A stretch of DNA of 64,000 bases, from assembly GCA_963965975.1 (NCBI GenBank), contig OZ014415.1:1803001-1867000 (forward strand), in the 5' to 3' direction. Below the pieces are notes generated by a model. It was not told the origin of the DNA. It did not search any database and saw nothing but the letters and a program-made list of their open reading frames with translations. The translations under genes and the position numbers were made by a program. This document shows positions 53,137 through 64,000 of this stretch, one piece after another (positions within the stretch are counted from its first letter, which is position 1; each line of letters starts with the position of its first letter). Source of the DNA: Xestospongia bergquistia. Its lineage: Eukaryota > Porifera > Demospongiae > Haplosclerida > Petrosiidae.

Positions 53137-53176
53137 TCATGCTTAACCTAATTACTTATATAATCATATAATAATG
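53137..53176 (+). repeat. 40-bp direct repeat, left copy
   Basis: Identical to 56331-56370 (starting tcatgcttaacctaattact). The two copies bracket the inverted 3.1-kb arm, as a duplication at the insertion point would. Just inside the left copy, 'ttatttactacattatta' is the reverse complement of what follows the right copy ('taataatgtagtaaataa'). Confidence 0.85.
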
Positions 53177-53367
53177 TTTATTTACTACATTATTACATTG
53201 AGTTGTAAGGCAATGTCCACTTATGACAGAAATGGATTCATCATATATCAATAATTTAGAATCAAACAGTTGAAGACTGTTTCTTAATATCACTGATAGA
53301 TCTAACATATATATCTTTCATTTTATTTTAAAGTTTATAGTACATGATATTAAATATAATATATCAG

Positions 53368-53446
53368 ATTCAAGAGACAATTCTTGACAGATCAACAACA
53401 AGAACAAATTTGGCAGCATCCGTAACTATAGACAGCGGAGCAGAGT
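53368..53446 (+). other. exon-like fragment of unknown gene (right-arm copy)
   Basis: 79-nt open exon between an AG acceptor (atatatcag) and a consensus donor (gtaagt). The surrounding 87-codon ORF (53344-53607) differs from its mirror copy by one residue near its end (REH against REY). No neighbouring exons were recognised. It may be a remnant or a single exon of a convergent gene. Confidence 0.3.
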
Positions 53447-53805
53447 GTAAGTTTGGGAATGTGACTGATGTCATATTTTATTTTATGACACTGGTACCAG
53501 TGAGTTTACAATTGTTCGATAATTTGGCTCCTCCTCACATCTTTTCATTTCCAATAAGGGAACATGTAAAGGAGTCTTTTATTAACCAAATGAAACAATC
53601 ATTTTGAAAAAAAGAGTTATTTTAAATCAATCAACAACACTACCTACAATATTCTTGGTCAAAGTATATACAAGTAGTGATTTAATACAAATACTTGAAA
53701 TACTTGTACAAACAAGAGTTTTCAAACAAAGTCATTACATATTAATACTGTAATCTAATTAATATTTAGTACACCCTGTATCCAATAATACTGAGACACT
53801 CAATA

Positions 53806-56319
53806 TTAAACACAAGGTTTGTGGTTCCAACAGTGAAAGTTTTCTGGATAAACATACTGAGGTAGAATCTACAAAGTAACATAACAGTAATTATTTATTG
53901 AAATACACCTATAAGTTTTAGAACTACTAGTTAGCATCATGTAAAGATACAACAGTGATTATCTCTTGTATTCACATATGCCATTTGTCAACAATATACT
54001 TTACTACATATAATAATAACCGAACCTTGTTATAGATACTAAGAAAGCTTTCATGAACACAACGACCCCATTTCTCCATACACTCCTCATCTAATGGGTT
54101 CTCACATTCATGAGGACAGGAAGGAGGGATTTTAGGAAACGGTAATATGTTATAGGAATAATAACAAGCCCAGCAATTAGTGATAGTACAATTGTCTGAC
54201 TGACAATTAACACCAGATGTCATAGGTCTATAGAAAATGTCAAGGAATAACATATATAGTAGTATTTAGAAAACAAAATTTATGTTGAAATTCTTTAATT
54301 TAACTTACATTGAACAGATAGCACTTTTTCTAACAGAACAAAATTCAACACTGCAGGTTGGAGGGCAAGCTATAGTATAAACATTGGAGTATAGGAACAA
54401 TAAACAATTTGGTAATCACAATACAAACATTACTGACCTGAGCATTGTTGTTGACATTCATGTAGTGACAAATAGTTGTTTCCATTTCCATAACAACCTC
54501 CATAAATAAATGTTTCACATTTCTGACTGGTAACATTATAAAAATATCGTAGAAAAATACCATGACATGGACCGGTAAATGGAGGTTGGTGACATGGATT
54601 CTTTTCTATAATTATATAAACATATGACATTAATAACTACAAGTAGACGTATATAATCATACTTGGGCAATCATAAGGATGAACACAGCAATTTCTATCT
54701 TCATCAATAAGTTGTCCTGGTGGACAACCACACCCTGAGACATTCCCAATACAAAACATATGTGGATTAGAACATGTTTTTGGACAAGTACGACTTTGTT
54801 GATACACTTGACCTTCAATGGAACAATCTATTCCATATAAAAAATTGCACTATGTAACATAACTGAAGCACCACATTGGCTAACCTCCACAGACAGAACA
54901 ACCACATGTGTCATTTACAGGCTGTGTGCAGTTAGTAGGTAGGGAAGCACATGTAGGACAAGAACAATGATCAGGATACACACATCTGTTACTAGATTCG
55001 TCCACAATCTAAGGAGATATATCATCATAAAATATATAAGTTTTTGACTTTTCTTAATATATTGCTCTAAATAACTACAAGTACTTTAAAAGAGGGTGAA
55101 AATAAACACTTACCTGTCCTGCTTGGCATGTGCAACCTGCTTTGCAAAAGGCTGAACAGATAACTGGTAAATTCTTTTTCCGAGTAGAACATGTATCAAC
55201 ACATGTAGCTCCACATGGTTTAAATATAGCACCTTGTACAGTGCATGATTCTATTAAGAATAAGGAAGTTAATGAAACAAAAGTGCTCTAAACTATATCA
55301 TTGACAGAACTTACTACATTGATATGTAACATCAGTTCCATGGACTATAAACCTAGCTTTACATTGTCCACAGTTGTCAAGAACACATTGAGCATCAGGA
55401 AAATTACAGCAAGTTTGATGATCACAAGGATTATTGTAACAATATTGTGCTGGCTTATTAGCAGGACAAGTATCTAAAGAAATAATTTAGTTGCGTTTAG
55501 TAAATTGCTACCACAAACTGCAACTGTTTATGAAGTTGTGTCCATACATAATATGCATTGTTACCAGATAATGGTCCATGTATTACAATTGTTCTGCAGG
55601 TATATACCAGTAGTTTACAAATAGTAGTTGTGGTGGTAACCACAGCAATTTTAAAATTATAAAAACCTGTTTACAACATGTGGTAAGTGTTTAAATAAAA
55701 TCCTTTTTGTTAAATTAATCTTTTTTGTCATATTTTTATAATATTATTATTTGTTAGGAATAATAATATGGAGATAATAAAATATTTCTTACCATCATCA
55801 TCAATAATGGTCAGTATAACACTGGATGGTATACCAAAAGTCAAATCATTACTTGGAACAAGTTCAACACCAAATGTTTCATCAGATTCAAGTGTAGTAT
55901 CATCCATAAACACAAATGAGACATCTACAAATGTTTGATCAGATACAAAGGAGACTGTATGAGTTTGTGATATGAGGTCACCATTAGGTCCAACTGTAGA
56001 ATAATATTGAATTTATATAACTATGCTAATCTCTTTAACAAAAAAAAAAGTTAAAATATTAACTCATTTCTTAATAAATTAGATATTACTTTAAATTAAT
56101 TATATAATATTATTATTTAAACTGACTTGTTGCTGCATTGTATCCAGCTGAAGATAAACATAAAAGGAGAGAAACACTGGTAATCAAATATCCACTACAA
56201 CATTTAACATAACTTACATGTAGTAAATGTTCTTAAATTTACACTTGATGATTGACTGACATCTCCTGATCGAAATACTCGAACAATCATTGGTCCTTGA
56301 CTACTTTCTAATGCTGATT
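53806..56319 (-). pseudogene. inverted, 5'-truncated TIL/Kunitz-type gene copy
   Basis: Minus-strand exons, in coding order: 56218-56319 (partial), 56127-56147, 55793-55993, 55315-55473, 55114-55250, 54885-55008, 54663-54827, 54438-54605, 54309-54369, 54026-54227, 53806-53868. Lengths match exons 3-13 of the 46962 gene exactly; all splice sites and reading frames are intact and the stop is TAA. The signal peptide, the whole IgGFc module and the start of the first Calx-beta are missing, so no secreted product can be made unless a new 5' end is used. Substitutions include one Val to Ala in the first TIL region and Tyr to Phe in the Calx-beta. Lack of frame damage suggests recent origin. Confidence 0.88.
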
Positions 56320-56330
56320 TAACCAATATG

Positions 56331-56370
56331 TCATGCTTAACCTAATTACTTATATAATCATATAATAATG
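56331..56370 (+). repeat. 40-bp direct repeat, right copy
   Basis: Second copy of 53137-53176. Beyond it the normal 5' flank resumes (tagtaaataaacattattag) and leads to the promoter of the 56489 gene. Confidence 0.85.
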
Positions 56371-56437
56371 TAGTAAATAAACATTATTAGATGACAGTAA
56401 ATGACAGGAAGTCACTGCTTGCAATATAGACCTTACT

Positions 56438-56446
56438 TTTATAAAG
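56438..56446 (+). promoter_or_regulatory. TATA-like core promoter of the 56489 gene
   Basis: TTTATAAAG before the ATG, preceded by 'caggaagtcactgcttgcaa', as in the 28724 gene. The inverted insertion ends about 110 bp upstream of this box. Confidence 0.45.
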
Positions 56447-56488
56447 TGACAAACACATCTACTGTCTACTAGTCTAGTAACTGTAATC

Positions 56489-59400
56489 ATGATCAGAGTT
56501 ATTGTCATCTTGATGTTACTGGATTGTTACTGCAATGCTATTAAGGACATTGATAAAAGAACCAGAGGTAATAATGACACTTAATAAATATACTTTATAT
56601 ATTAAATATTTCTTAGGTATTCCTATGGATGTCTCACATGAAGGGAATTTATTTTGTTTTGCCTTCTTAAGAAACAAAGCAAACATAGAACCTAACACTG
56701 GCAGAGAAGCTCCTAGAAGTCTAGGAATCTTTATAACAACTCAAAACCCAAATCCAGTTGGTTACCGAATTCGATCTAATAATACTGGCTATTCAAGAAC
56801 TGGTACAGTCACAGCTGGAACAATTATAAGGGAACAATATATGACACCAAATGTACCAGAAGTGAATACAGCAACAACTTCAGTTGGTATAATTGTGGAA
56901 ACAATTAACTCAAGTCAAACGATTCAAGTGATGGGATTTAGCGATTCTTTTGGTTCCGCTGATGGCTTTCTAGCTGTTCCAATAATACAGTATAAATCAA
57001 ATTTTACATATGGTTATGTTAGTCTAACTGCATCAGCTCGAAGTTTTAACAGCATTATAGCTGTAGTTGCTTGTAGTAACATAGCAGAGGATGATGTTAC
57101 ATATTCAACTGAAAATCCGTTTCTTGTAGTGAGTAATTACATAAAAGGCAGATTTGCACATTCAAATCAAAAGACTTTTTCTTCAGCAGCAATGAGTGAA
57201 TATAACACTCTAGGTTTACTAAGGGCATCCCGAAATGATGTTACAGGTTTTCGAGCTAGCTCTAATCAACCAATTGGTTTTATGACTGGACATGAATGTG
57301 GAGAAATACAACAAGGTGAAGATACTTGTGACCATATCATTGAACAGATACCTCCATCTTATACATGGGGCTATAACTTTTTTGTGGCTCCATTTGAAGA
57401 AAGAACAGGTTATGTATTTAAGGTCTGGCCAAGATATGAAGGTACTTCCTTCACAGTGTATTGCTCTGATAAAACAAATTTTAACATCTCAAACTTTCAC
57501 TTTAATGAAATCAATGTAGACAATAGACAAAGGTTTGAACTAAACAATCAATCTTATTGTTATATCCAGTCTGATCGACCATTACTTGTTATGCAATATG
57601 GTTTCTCACATCAACATGATAATAACAATCAATATGGTGATCCTAATATGGTTTTAGTAGCTCCTATTAGCCAGTATTTGAACAAACATGTCTTTACTAC
57701 TAATGTCAGTATGTATACTAGGCAAAATGATAGTTTCACATCTCACTACATATCAGTTACTGTGTTAGCAAGGTACTTTGTTCCTAATTCCATATTACTA
57801 GATGGTACACCATTAGAACCTAATGTTACTAAATGGAGTATTATTAACTGCAGTCAAAATGATCCTTGTGGTTATGGTATTAGTAAGAGAGTTAACATTA
57901 GTACTCATATAGTTCAACATACAAACCCTAATGCTACTATTAATGTTATTGTATATGGTTGGAGAATTGAAAAAGGATATGCCTATCCAGCTGGATATGG
58001 TATGAATCCTGTAGGAGGTGAGTGGTATATAAACATTTAATCTTCTCAATAATCTTTCAACGCATAGAAACATTCTACTCACTTGTTGCACTCAATGAAT
58101 CATCACTTGAAAATAGTGAAGGACCAATGATTGTTCGAGTATATCGATCAGGAGATGTGAGTCAATCATCAACTGTAAAATTAAGAACATTTACTACATG
58201 TAAGTTATATTAAATGTTGTAGTGGCTATTTGATTAACAATGTTTTCTCTCCTTTTGTGTTTATCTTCAGCTGGAGACAATACAGCAACAAGTCAGTTAT
58301 AATATTAATATTTTATAATTAGTTTAAAGTAATATAAAACTTATTAAAAAAATAAACCTGATTTTTCTTTATCTATGTGGTAGTAATGTTAATAAGTACT
58401 TAATATTATACTATAATGTAATATATTATTTATTAAGAAATGATTAATCACATTTTCGTTTATATAAACAACAATAACCACTTCTTAGTATTTTTATATT
58501 TTAACTTCTGAGTTATATTTAGATTGATAAATTTACATAAATTCAATATTATTCTACAGTTGGAGCTAGTGGTGACCTCATATCACAAACACAGACAGTC
58601 TCCTTTGTATCTGATCAGACATTTGTAGATGTCTCATTTGTGTTAATGGATGATACTACACTTGAATCTGATGAAACATTTGGTGTTGAACTTGTTCCAA
58701 GAAATGATCTGACTTTTGGTATACCATCCAGTGTTATACTGACCATTATTGATGATGATAGTAAGAAATAGTTTATTATCTTCATATTATTATTTTAAAC
58801 ACATACAGGTATAACAATATTTTTTAATCCAATCCAATATAATGTCACTGAAGGAGATAGTAATATAACAGTTACATTGATAGCTCAAACGTCCCAAGCA
58901 CTCCTCACTTCATCTTCTATTAGAATTAGAGATCAGTCCTTAACAGCTACAAGTAATAACTAATGTAGTCAATAAATGACTGATGATATTTTCCATAGGT
59001 AACACAGATTATTCATTTTTTAATGAGGTCATTTTTCTTCAAGTTGGAGCTACTGGATTCACATATAATGTCACAATCAGGTCAAATTCAGAAGCTGAAG
59101 AAATTGAAACATTTAATGCTATCATGTCATATGTATCAGGAGGGACTCTGACAGTCACCCAAGACATAGCAACAGTTCGAATATCAGATTTTGATGGTAA
59201 ATGATAATTCATTATTTTCAAATTATTATTCTAAATACATACAGTTATCAAAATATTTTACTATCCTATCCAATATAATGTCACTGAGGGAGATAGTAAT
59301 ATAACAGTTACACTGAAAGTTCAGACTTCCCAAGCACTCCTCACTTCATCTTCTATTAGAATTAGAGATCAGTCCTTAACAGCTACAAGTAAAAATTCAT

Positions 59401-62400
59401 TAGTTTTACAATTTATAAGTAGATAATTTGTTTTATAGGAAATGTAGATTATGTAGCATTTAATGAAGTCATTGATCTTGAAGTTGGAGCTACTGGGTTC
59501 ACATATAATGTCACTATCCGATCAAACCCAGGCAGTGAACCAAATGAAACATTTAATGCTATTATATCTTTTGTATCTGGAAGTGCTCTGGTAATTACCC
59601 AAAACACAGCAACAGTTCAAATAGTTGATATTGATGGTTTGTCATATTATTCATATACCAGTACTTGGTTATATTTTAATAAAATTTCTTTCAGAAGTTA
59701 CAATTGGATTTAATACTGATAAGTATATAATTGATGAGAACAGAGGCTATGTTACTGTTACTTGTACAACAAGTGGACCAGTCTTTGCTAATGTCACTCT
59801 TAATATTCAAGATAGTCCTAATACAGCACAAAGTCAGTTATCAATTTACTATGATATATCATACATGACATCTACTATTAGAACCTGATGACTATATTGG
59901 ATTTAATCAGAACATAGTTATACCTCAAGGACAAATCTCAGCATCATTTAATATCACAATTACTAATGATGCTAGACCAGAGCCTGATGAAGACTTTTCT
60001 ACAATAATTAGTCTAGTTTCAGGAGATAAAGTTATAGTTGATCAAAATTCTGCTATATCTACTATAAAAATTGAAGATAAAGACAGTGAGTAATACAAAT
60101 ATACTTGTTTTTGAGTTAATATTTAAGTCATTAAAATTAGTTTGTTTAGCTTAATAATGTTTGCAATAGTAATGGTTTATTATGTATTATTAAAGTTCAT
60201 AGTTTATATAACAGATGTTAAGGTCATTAGTTAGAACATCATTTAGCAAGAACAGTAATAATGTAAGACAACAATGCTTTTCTTTAATGTTTATACGGTC
60301 TTAACTTTGTAACATCTGTTAATGCTATTTAAACAACTTGTGTACATCTGGCAAATACCTTTAATATAAATATTGAAATAAGTTATTATATCATTAAAAG
60401 CATACTGTGTTTATTGTGTAATAAATACTTGGTCATTGTGTTTATTTATTAGCTTGATCTAAGAAGTCAATGTCTCTCAATGACAATAAAATATACATGA
60501 ACAAATATACAATTTCATTTTTAGGATCCAGTATCAGGTATGCTCCTCTCACTTACAATGTTGATGAGGAGCAAGGCTATGTCACAGTGTATGTAGTGAT
60601 AACAGAGCCATATTTCGAGGATTTTAATGTTAGGATATTTGACAGTCAATTTAGTTCACCAATAAATGGATTTGCTATTAGTAAGAAAACACTTTATATA
60701 AGTTTTTATGCACAATTTCTGTTTTTAGGAGGATCTGATTACACAGGATTTAATATGACTATGACAATCAGTGCAAACCAAGAGTCTTTCTCATTCAATG
60801 TGACTATAATTGATAATAATATTCTTGAACTTTTTGAGGTATTTGGTCTTGGTCTTGAGGTGATGGGTTTTCCACGTATTGATGTTGACGGTAGTATTGT
60901 TAATGCTCGGGTTTCTATTAATGATGTAGACAGTAAGTGTCTCAGGCATAACCAGCTATATCAAAACTGTTCTTACTATAGATATATCAATTGGCTTTAA
61001 TCAAAGTGTTTATATAGTTAATAAGCTAGCTACAGACATTGATGTTGGCTTTTCTGTTGTTGTTTTTAGTGGTTCTACATCTATTCCAATATTTGTTGAC
61101 TCATTCTATAAAAATGGATCTGCTATAGGTTTGTATTATGTATTATATAACTTTATGTACTACTATTAACTAGGTGGTGCAGTCAGATTTGAACCTGGTC
61201 AATCATCATCGTTTAGAGCTTTTATTAATATTGATAACATTGATAAATATACAAAGAACTTCACCATTATTTTACAAGTACCATCTGGTAAGGTTTGGAG
61301 TAATCGTGTCTTGCTCTCTAAACCACATGCAATAGTACAAATCATTAATTCAGATGAGGACCGTAAGTTTTATGCAATCATTCATATTAAAACAATAACA
61401 AACTCTTTGTACATAGGTGTCTCATTTAGTGTTGCTATTGCCTCAAGAAATACTACTGTGGTAGAAGGTGGATCAGCTGAAATTTGTGCTACCAGAAGTG
61501 GTGTCACAGACAAAGACTACCAATTAATGTTACAAACCATGATGATACCGGGAGGTGCTATAGGTTAGACTTCACAAAATTAACTTCCCATTCATTATAA
61601 TACAAATATAGTACCTGATGACTTTCCTGCTGACCAACGGACATTTAATTTTTCTCATAATGTGAACATGGTTTGTTATAATTTTTCAATTGAAGATGAC
61701 AATTTAGCTTTGGAAGGAAATGAAAGCTTTAATGTTGTGTTAAGTTCCACAACACCAGGCATAGTTGGCTTTAATAACACTGCTTTAGTTGTTATTCAGG
61801 ATAATGACAGTATGTCTCTTTATGTTGAGCATGCTCAGAATTCTGATCATTTTTCTAGTGTCTTTCTGTTCATTTCATGCTACACAATATCCAGGAATTG
61901 AAGGGGCATCATCAAGAATTTGTTTACAGTTATCAAATCCTATTGCCAGACCCACCAATATTACTTTGAATCAAGGACCAGTAATTGGATTTGATGCAAC
62001 TGAAGGTATGTAACTAATATCTTGTATTTAGTTTGCCATAATATTGTTATATGTAGCAAAGCATGTCATGTATGACTGTATTTAAGACTTGACGTGATAA
62101 TAACATAATTTGAAACTTTTTCCTATTTATTTCATATAGCCAAAGATATTACTGGACTAATATACAAAGTGGCATTTAAAACAAATAATGAAACAGAGTG
62201 TTTTGTAATCACTTATATAGATGATGATATTTATGAACTTCAGGAAGGTCTACGTTTGACTATTAATACTAGTCATTCTGGTCTTTTTGTGGGTGCACCA
62301 TCATCAACTATCTTGTTAATAACAGATTGTAAGCAATAAGTATGTGTCTTTGTCAAAATAATCTTGCCATGTCTTAAGTTTGTTACCAATTTAATATTGT

Positions 62401-64000
62401 TTAATTTTTATAACATATATATTTAAAGTAATCATTAATATTGTAATGTATTTGGTAATACAATATCATCTACAAGTATTTATCTTGTCTACAAAGTAAT
62501 TTATGTTGCTTTTTAAATCAACAAAATTGAAATAATAATAATATTATAGATAAATCTACTTTGAATAAAGCTAAGCTAGTTGATATACGAGTCATAATAT
62601 ATATATTCTTGCTTATGACTCTCTTTTTCTTTCTTAGCACTTTCTGCCAGATTCGAATTCAATAACTATGCAGGCAATGAAAGTCAAAATTTGTCTATTT
62701 GTATTCTATTGTCACATATACCAGCTAAGACTGTTATAATTCCATTGTCAACAATGAATTCAGCACCAGGTTTAGATTCAGCAGAAGGTATGTTTTTAAA
62801 TTGTACATATATAGAATGTATGTGTTCTTGTTATTTTATATTTATAGAGAATGATTATAGTGGTGTACCAACTAATGTCAGTTTTACTGCACAATCAAAA
62901 CAAACTTGTTTTAATGTTCAGTTGACAGACGACAATGTCCATGAATTTACTGAAGGGTTTAATATAAATTTAAAGCTGAATGGAACTGATATAGCTACAG
63001 GAACATTTCCAACTACAACTGTCAAGATTCTTGACAATGACAGTATGTTATAAAGACAGACAGTACATAATATAACAATTTAAAACTTTAATGTCTAGAT
63101 TTAAATTCTTTTGTTTTCTTGTCTACAGGACTCACAATAATATCACAAAATGTAGTTGTACCTGAGACACATGGTCATGCCAGAGTCTGTGCTAGACTAA
63201 CTGGAACTACAATGACATTATTACCTCTTTCTATCACATTTAATCCTAGAGTACTAACAATGCATAGGAATTCTCCTCTTAGTTCAAGCAGTAAGTGAAC
63301 TAAACTTAATGCATTTTTACTCTTTCTTTTCCTCTCTTATCTTCTTTGTTTTCACTAGACAATGACTTTAACCAAACACTGCAAACAGTTATATTAAATC
63401 CAGGAGAAAACAAAGTGTGTGTAAGCATTAGCATCATTCAAGATAACTTACAAGAATCAAATGAAACTTTCTGTGTTGATTTAAGTTCTAACGATTCTGC
63501 TGTACAATTTCAACCAAACACTTGTCAGAGTATGGTGACAATTGTAGATGAAATTAGTAAGCCAACTATTTCCATAGTAGTAATTATTACATTGTCTTAT
63601 CAATAGGATGAGTCAATTATTATTTTACAGATAATTAGAATAATTGTTAAGATGTATTTAGTAATACATGTCATCTTTAAGCATTGATCCTATTATATTT
63701 AATTAATAATTGCTTGTTAATTCAATTAAATTCAAGTAAGCTTTAAGTAAACCTAATAGTAACATATCATTATTGATAATAGTGGTGAGTTTAGCCTTAT
63801 TTTAAGTCACAGTTAACTAATTTAACAGTTTTACAACATTCTTTTGATTCATTTTAACTTTTCTTTCATGTAGCACCACCTATTGTACAACCAGTTTTAA
63901 ATGAAGTCACTGGATTTTATAATGAATCTATAACTATTGGATTTACCATCACTAATGATTACCCAAAAGTGAAAATCAACAAAATTAAATGGCTATTCAA
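56489..64000 (+). CDS. IgGFc-binding N-terminal / Calx-beta x10 protein, 3' end outside window
   Basis: Exons 56489-56567 (signal peptide MIRVIVILMLLDCYCNA), 56617-58017 (IgGFc-binding module), 58068-58199, 58271-58291, 58560-58760 (Calx-beta 1), then pairs of exons for each further Calx-beta: 58809-58952/58999-59196, 59245-59388/59439-59636, 59695-59832/59882-60085, 60525-60680/60729-60932, 60982-61128/61174-61362, 61417-61563/61612-61809, 61859-62005/62140-62328, 62638-62787/62848-63042, 63129-63290/63359-63556, then 63874 to the edge (start of a different domain, possibly Ig or FN3). Each pair starts and ends in phase 1. Calx-beta hallmarks are ExxG (EEQGYVTV, VTEGDSN) and acidic ends (DDN...ENESFNV). 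Domains from the fifth on are Cys-containing (ICLQLS, VCARL) and more diverged. Intron 60086-60524 contains gene-flank sequence, so the later part could be a separate gene; phase agreement favours one gene. The end of this type may look like the FN3/TM/tail of 1-4071. Confidence 0.8.
60086..60524 (+). other. intron carrying 5'-flank-like sequence
   Basis: About 60180-60300 ('aacagatgttaaggtcatta' and following) is close to 15510-15610, upstream of the 16016 gene, and 60400-60460 resembles its continuation. No TTTATAAAG box or signal-peptide ATG follows; the ATG at 60470 leads to no signal peptide. The segment looks like flank DNA trapped in an intron when Calx-beta arrays were joined. Confidence 0.5.

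Larger units (their letters stand above)
51091..53203. other. 3' flank and spacer of the inverted duplication
   Basis: 51091-51692 is 3' flank and belongs to the left arm. 51693-53203 is the spacer. Its 52010-53060 part is colinear with the 5' flank at 24000-24990 of block 1, interrupted by an antisense gene fragment (52256-52374). 53092-53176 is 5' flank of the kind found directly before signal-peptide exons, but here it is cut off and followed by the inverted arm. Confidence 0.7.
53204..56319 (-). repeat. inverted duplication, right arm (3.1 kb)
   Basis: Reverse-complement copy of 48583-51692. It carries the 3' two-thirds of a TIL/Kunitz-type gene on the minus strand and the exon-like fragment at 53368-53446. 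Confidence 0.92.

Noticed and set aside
1-64000. Search for tRNA, rRNA or other structured RNA genes.
   Set aside because: No tRNA-like A and B boxes with matching stems, and no rRNA-like conserved segments, were seen by eye. A covariance-model scan would be decisive.

Overview
This is eukaryotic, and almost certainly animal, genomic DNA. It is AT-rich. The genes are split into many short exons with canonical GT/AG splice sites and introns that are mostly 45-350 bp. The encoded domains are extracellular animal modules: FN3, Calx-beta, TIL, Kunitz, an IgGFc-binding-protein N-terminal module, signal peptides and single TM helices. Compact introns and heavy use of Calx-beta domains suggest a demosponge such as Amphimedon. 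That is inference, and no marker gene here proves the species.

The window is one tandem multigene family. The basic gene is: signal-peptide exon (79 nt), one long exon of about 1.4 kb for an IgGFc-binding N-terminal domain (about 465 aa), then Calx-beta domains. The first Calx-beta is always split over three exons, the middle one a 21-nt microexon. The gene then ends either in a TM helix with a cytoplasmic tail rich in Tyr motifs (YEIP, YDIL, YETV), or in a secreted Cys-rich TIL-TIL-Kunitz tail. All module borders are phase 1, so exons can be exchanged without breaking the frame.

Layout: (1) 1-4071, 3' end of an FN3-repeat TM receptor. (2) 7833-11987, complete IgGFcBP-N/Calx-beta x2/TM receptor. 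(3) 16016-18653 and (4) 19061-23272, a pair in which the second carries TIL/Kunitz modules; they may be one gene. (5) 25886-26491, truncated copy. (6) 28724-32474, complete IgGFcBP-N/Calx-beta x3/TM receptor. (7) 36163-40593, pseudogene related to (2). (8) 44001-46571 and (9) 46962-51090, a second copy of the pair (3)+(4). (10) 53806-56319 on the minus strand, an inverted 5'-truncated copy of (9). (11) 56489 to the window end, IgGFcBP-N with ten Calx-beta domains, continuing past the edge. Genes 2-3-4-6 and 7-8-9-11 lie in the same order at a nearly constant offset of about 28 kb, so the locus is two tandem 28-kb blocks, each further rearranged.

Block 1 holds a 2,838-bp direct tandem duplication with a perfect 114-bp palindrome at its edge. 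Block 2 holds a 3.1-kb inverted duplication flanked by 40-bp direct repeats. Intergenic DNA contains foldback/MITE-like elements, TA microsatellites, duplicated flanks and decayed gene fragments. The combination of diversified ectodomains, membrane and secreted forms, Tyr-motif tails and active rearrangement is what a recognition or immune receptor cluster would look like. That role is inference. I found no RNA genes, CRISPR arrays or prokaryotic features.
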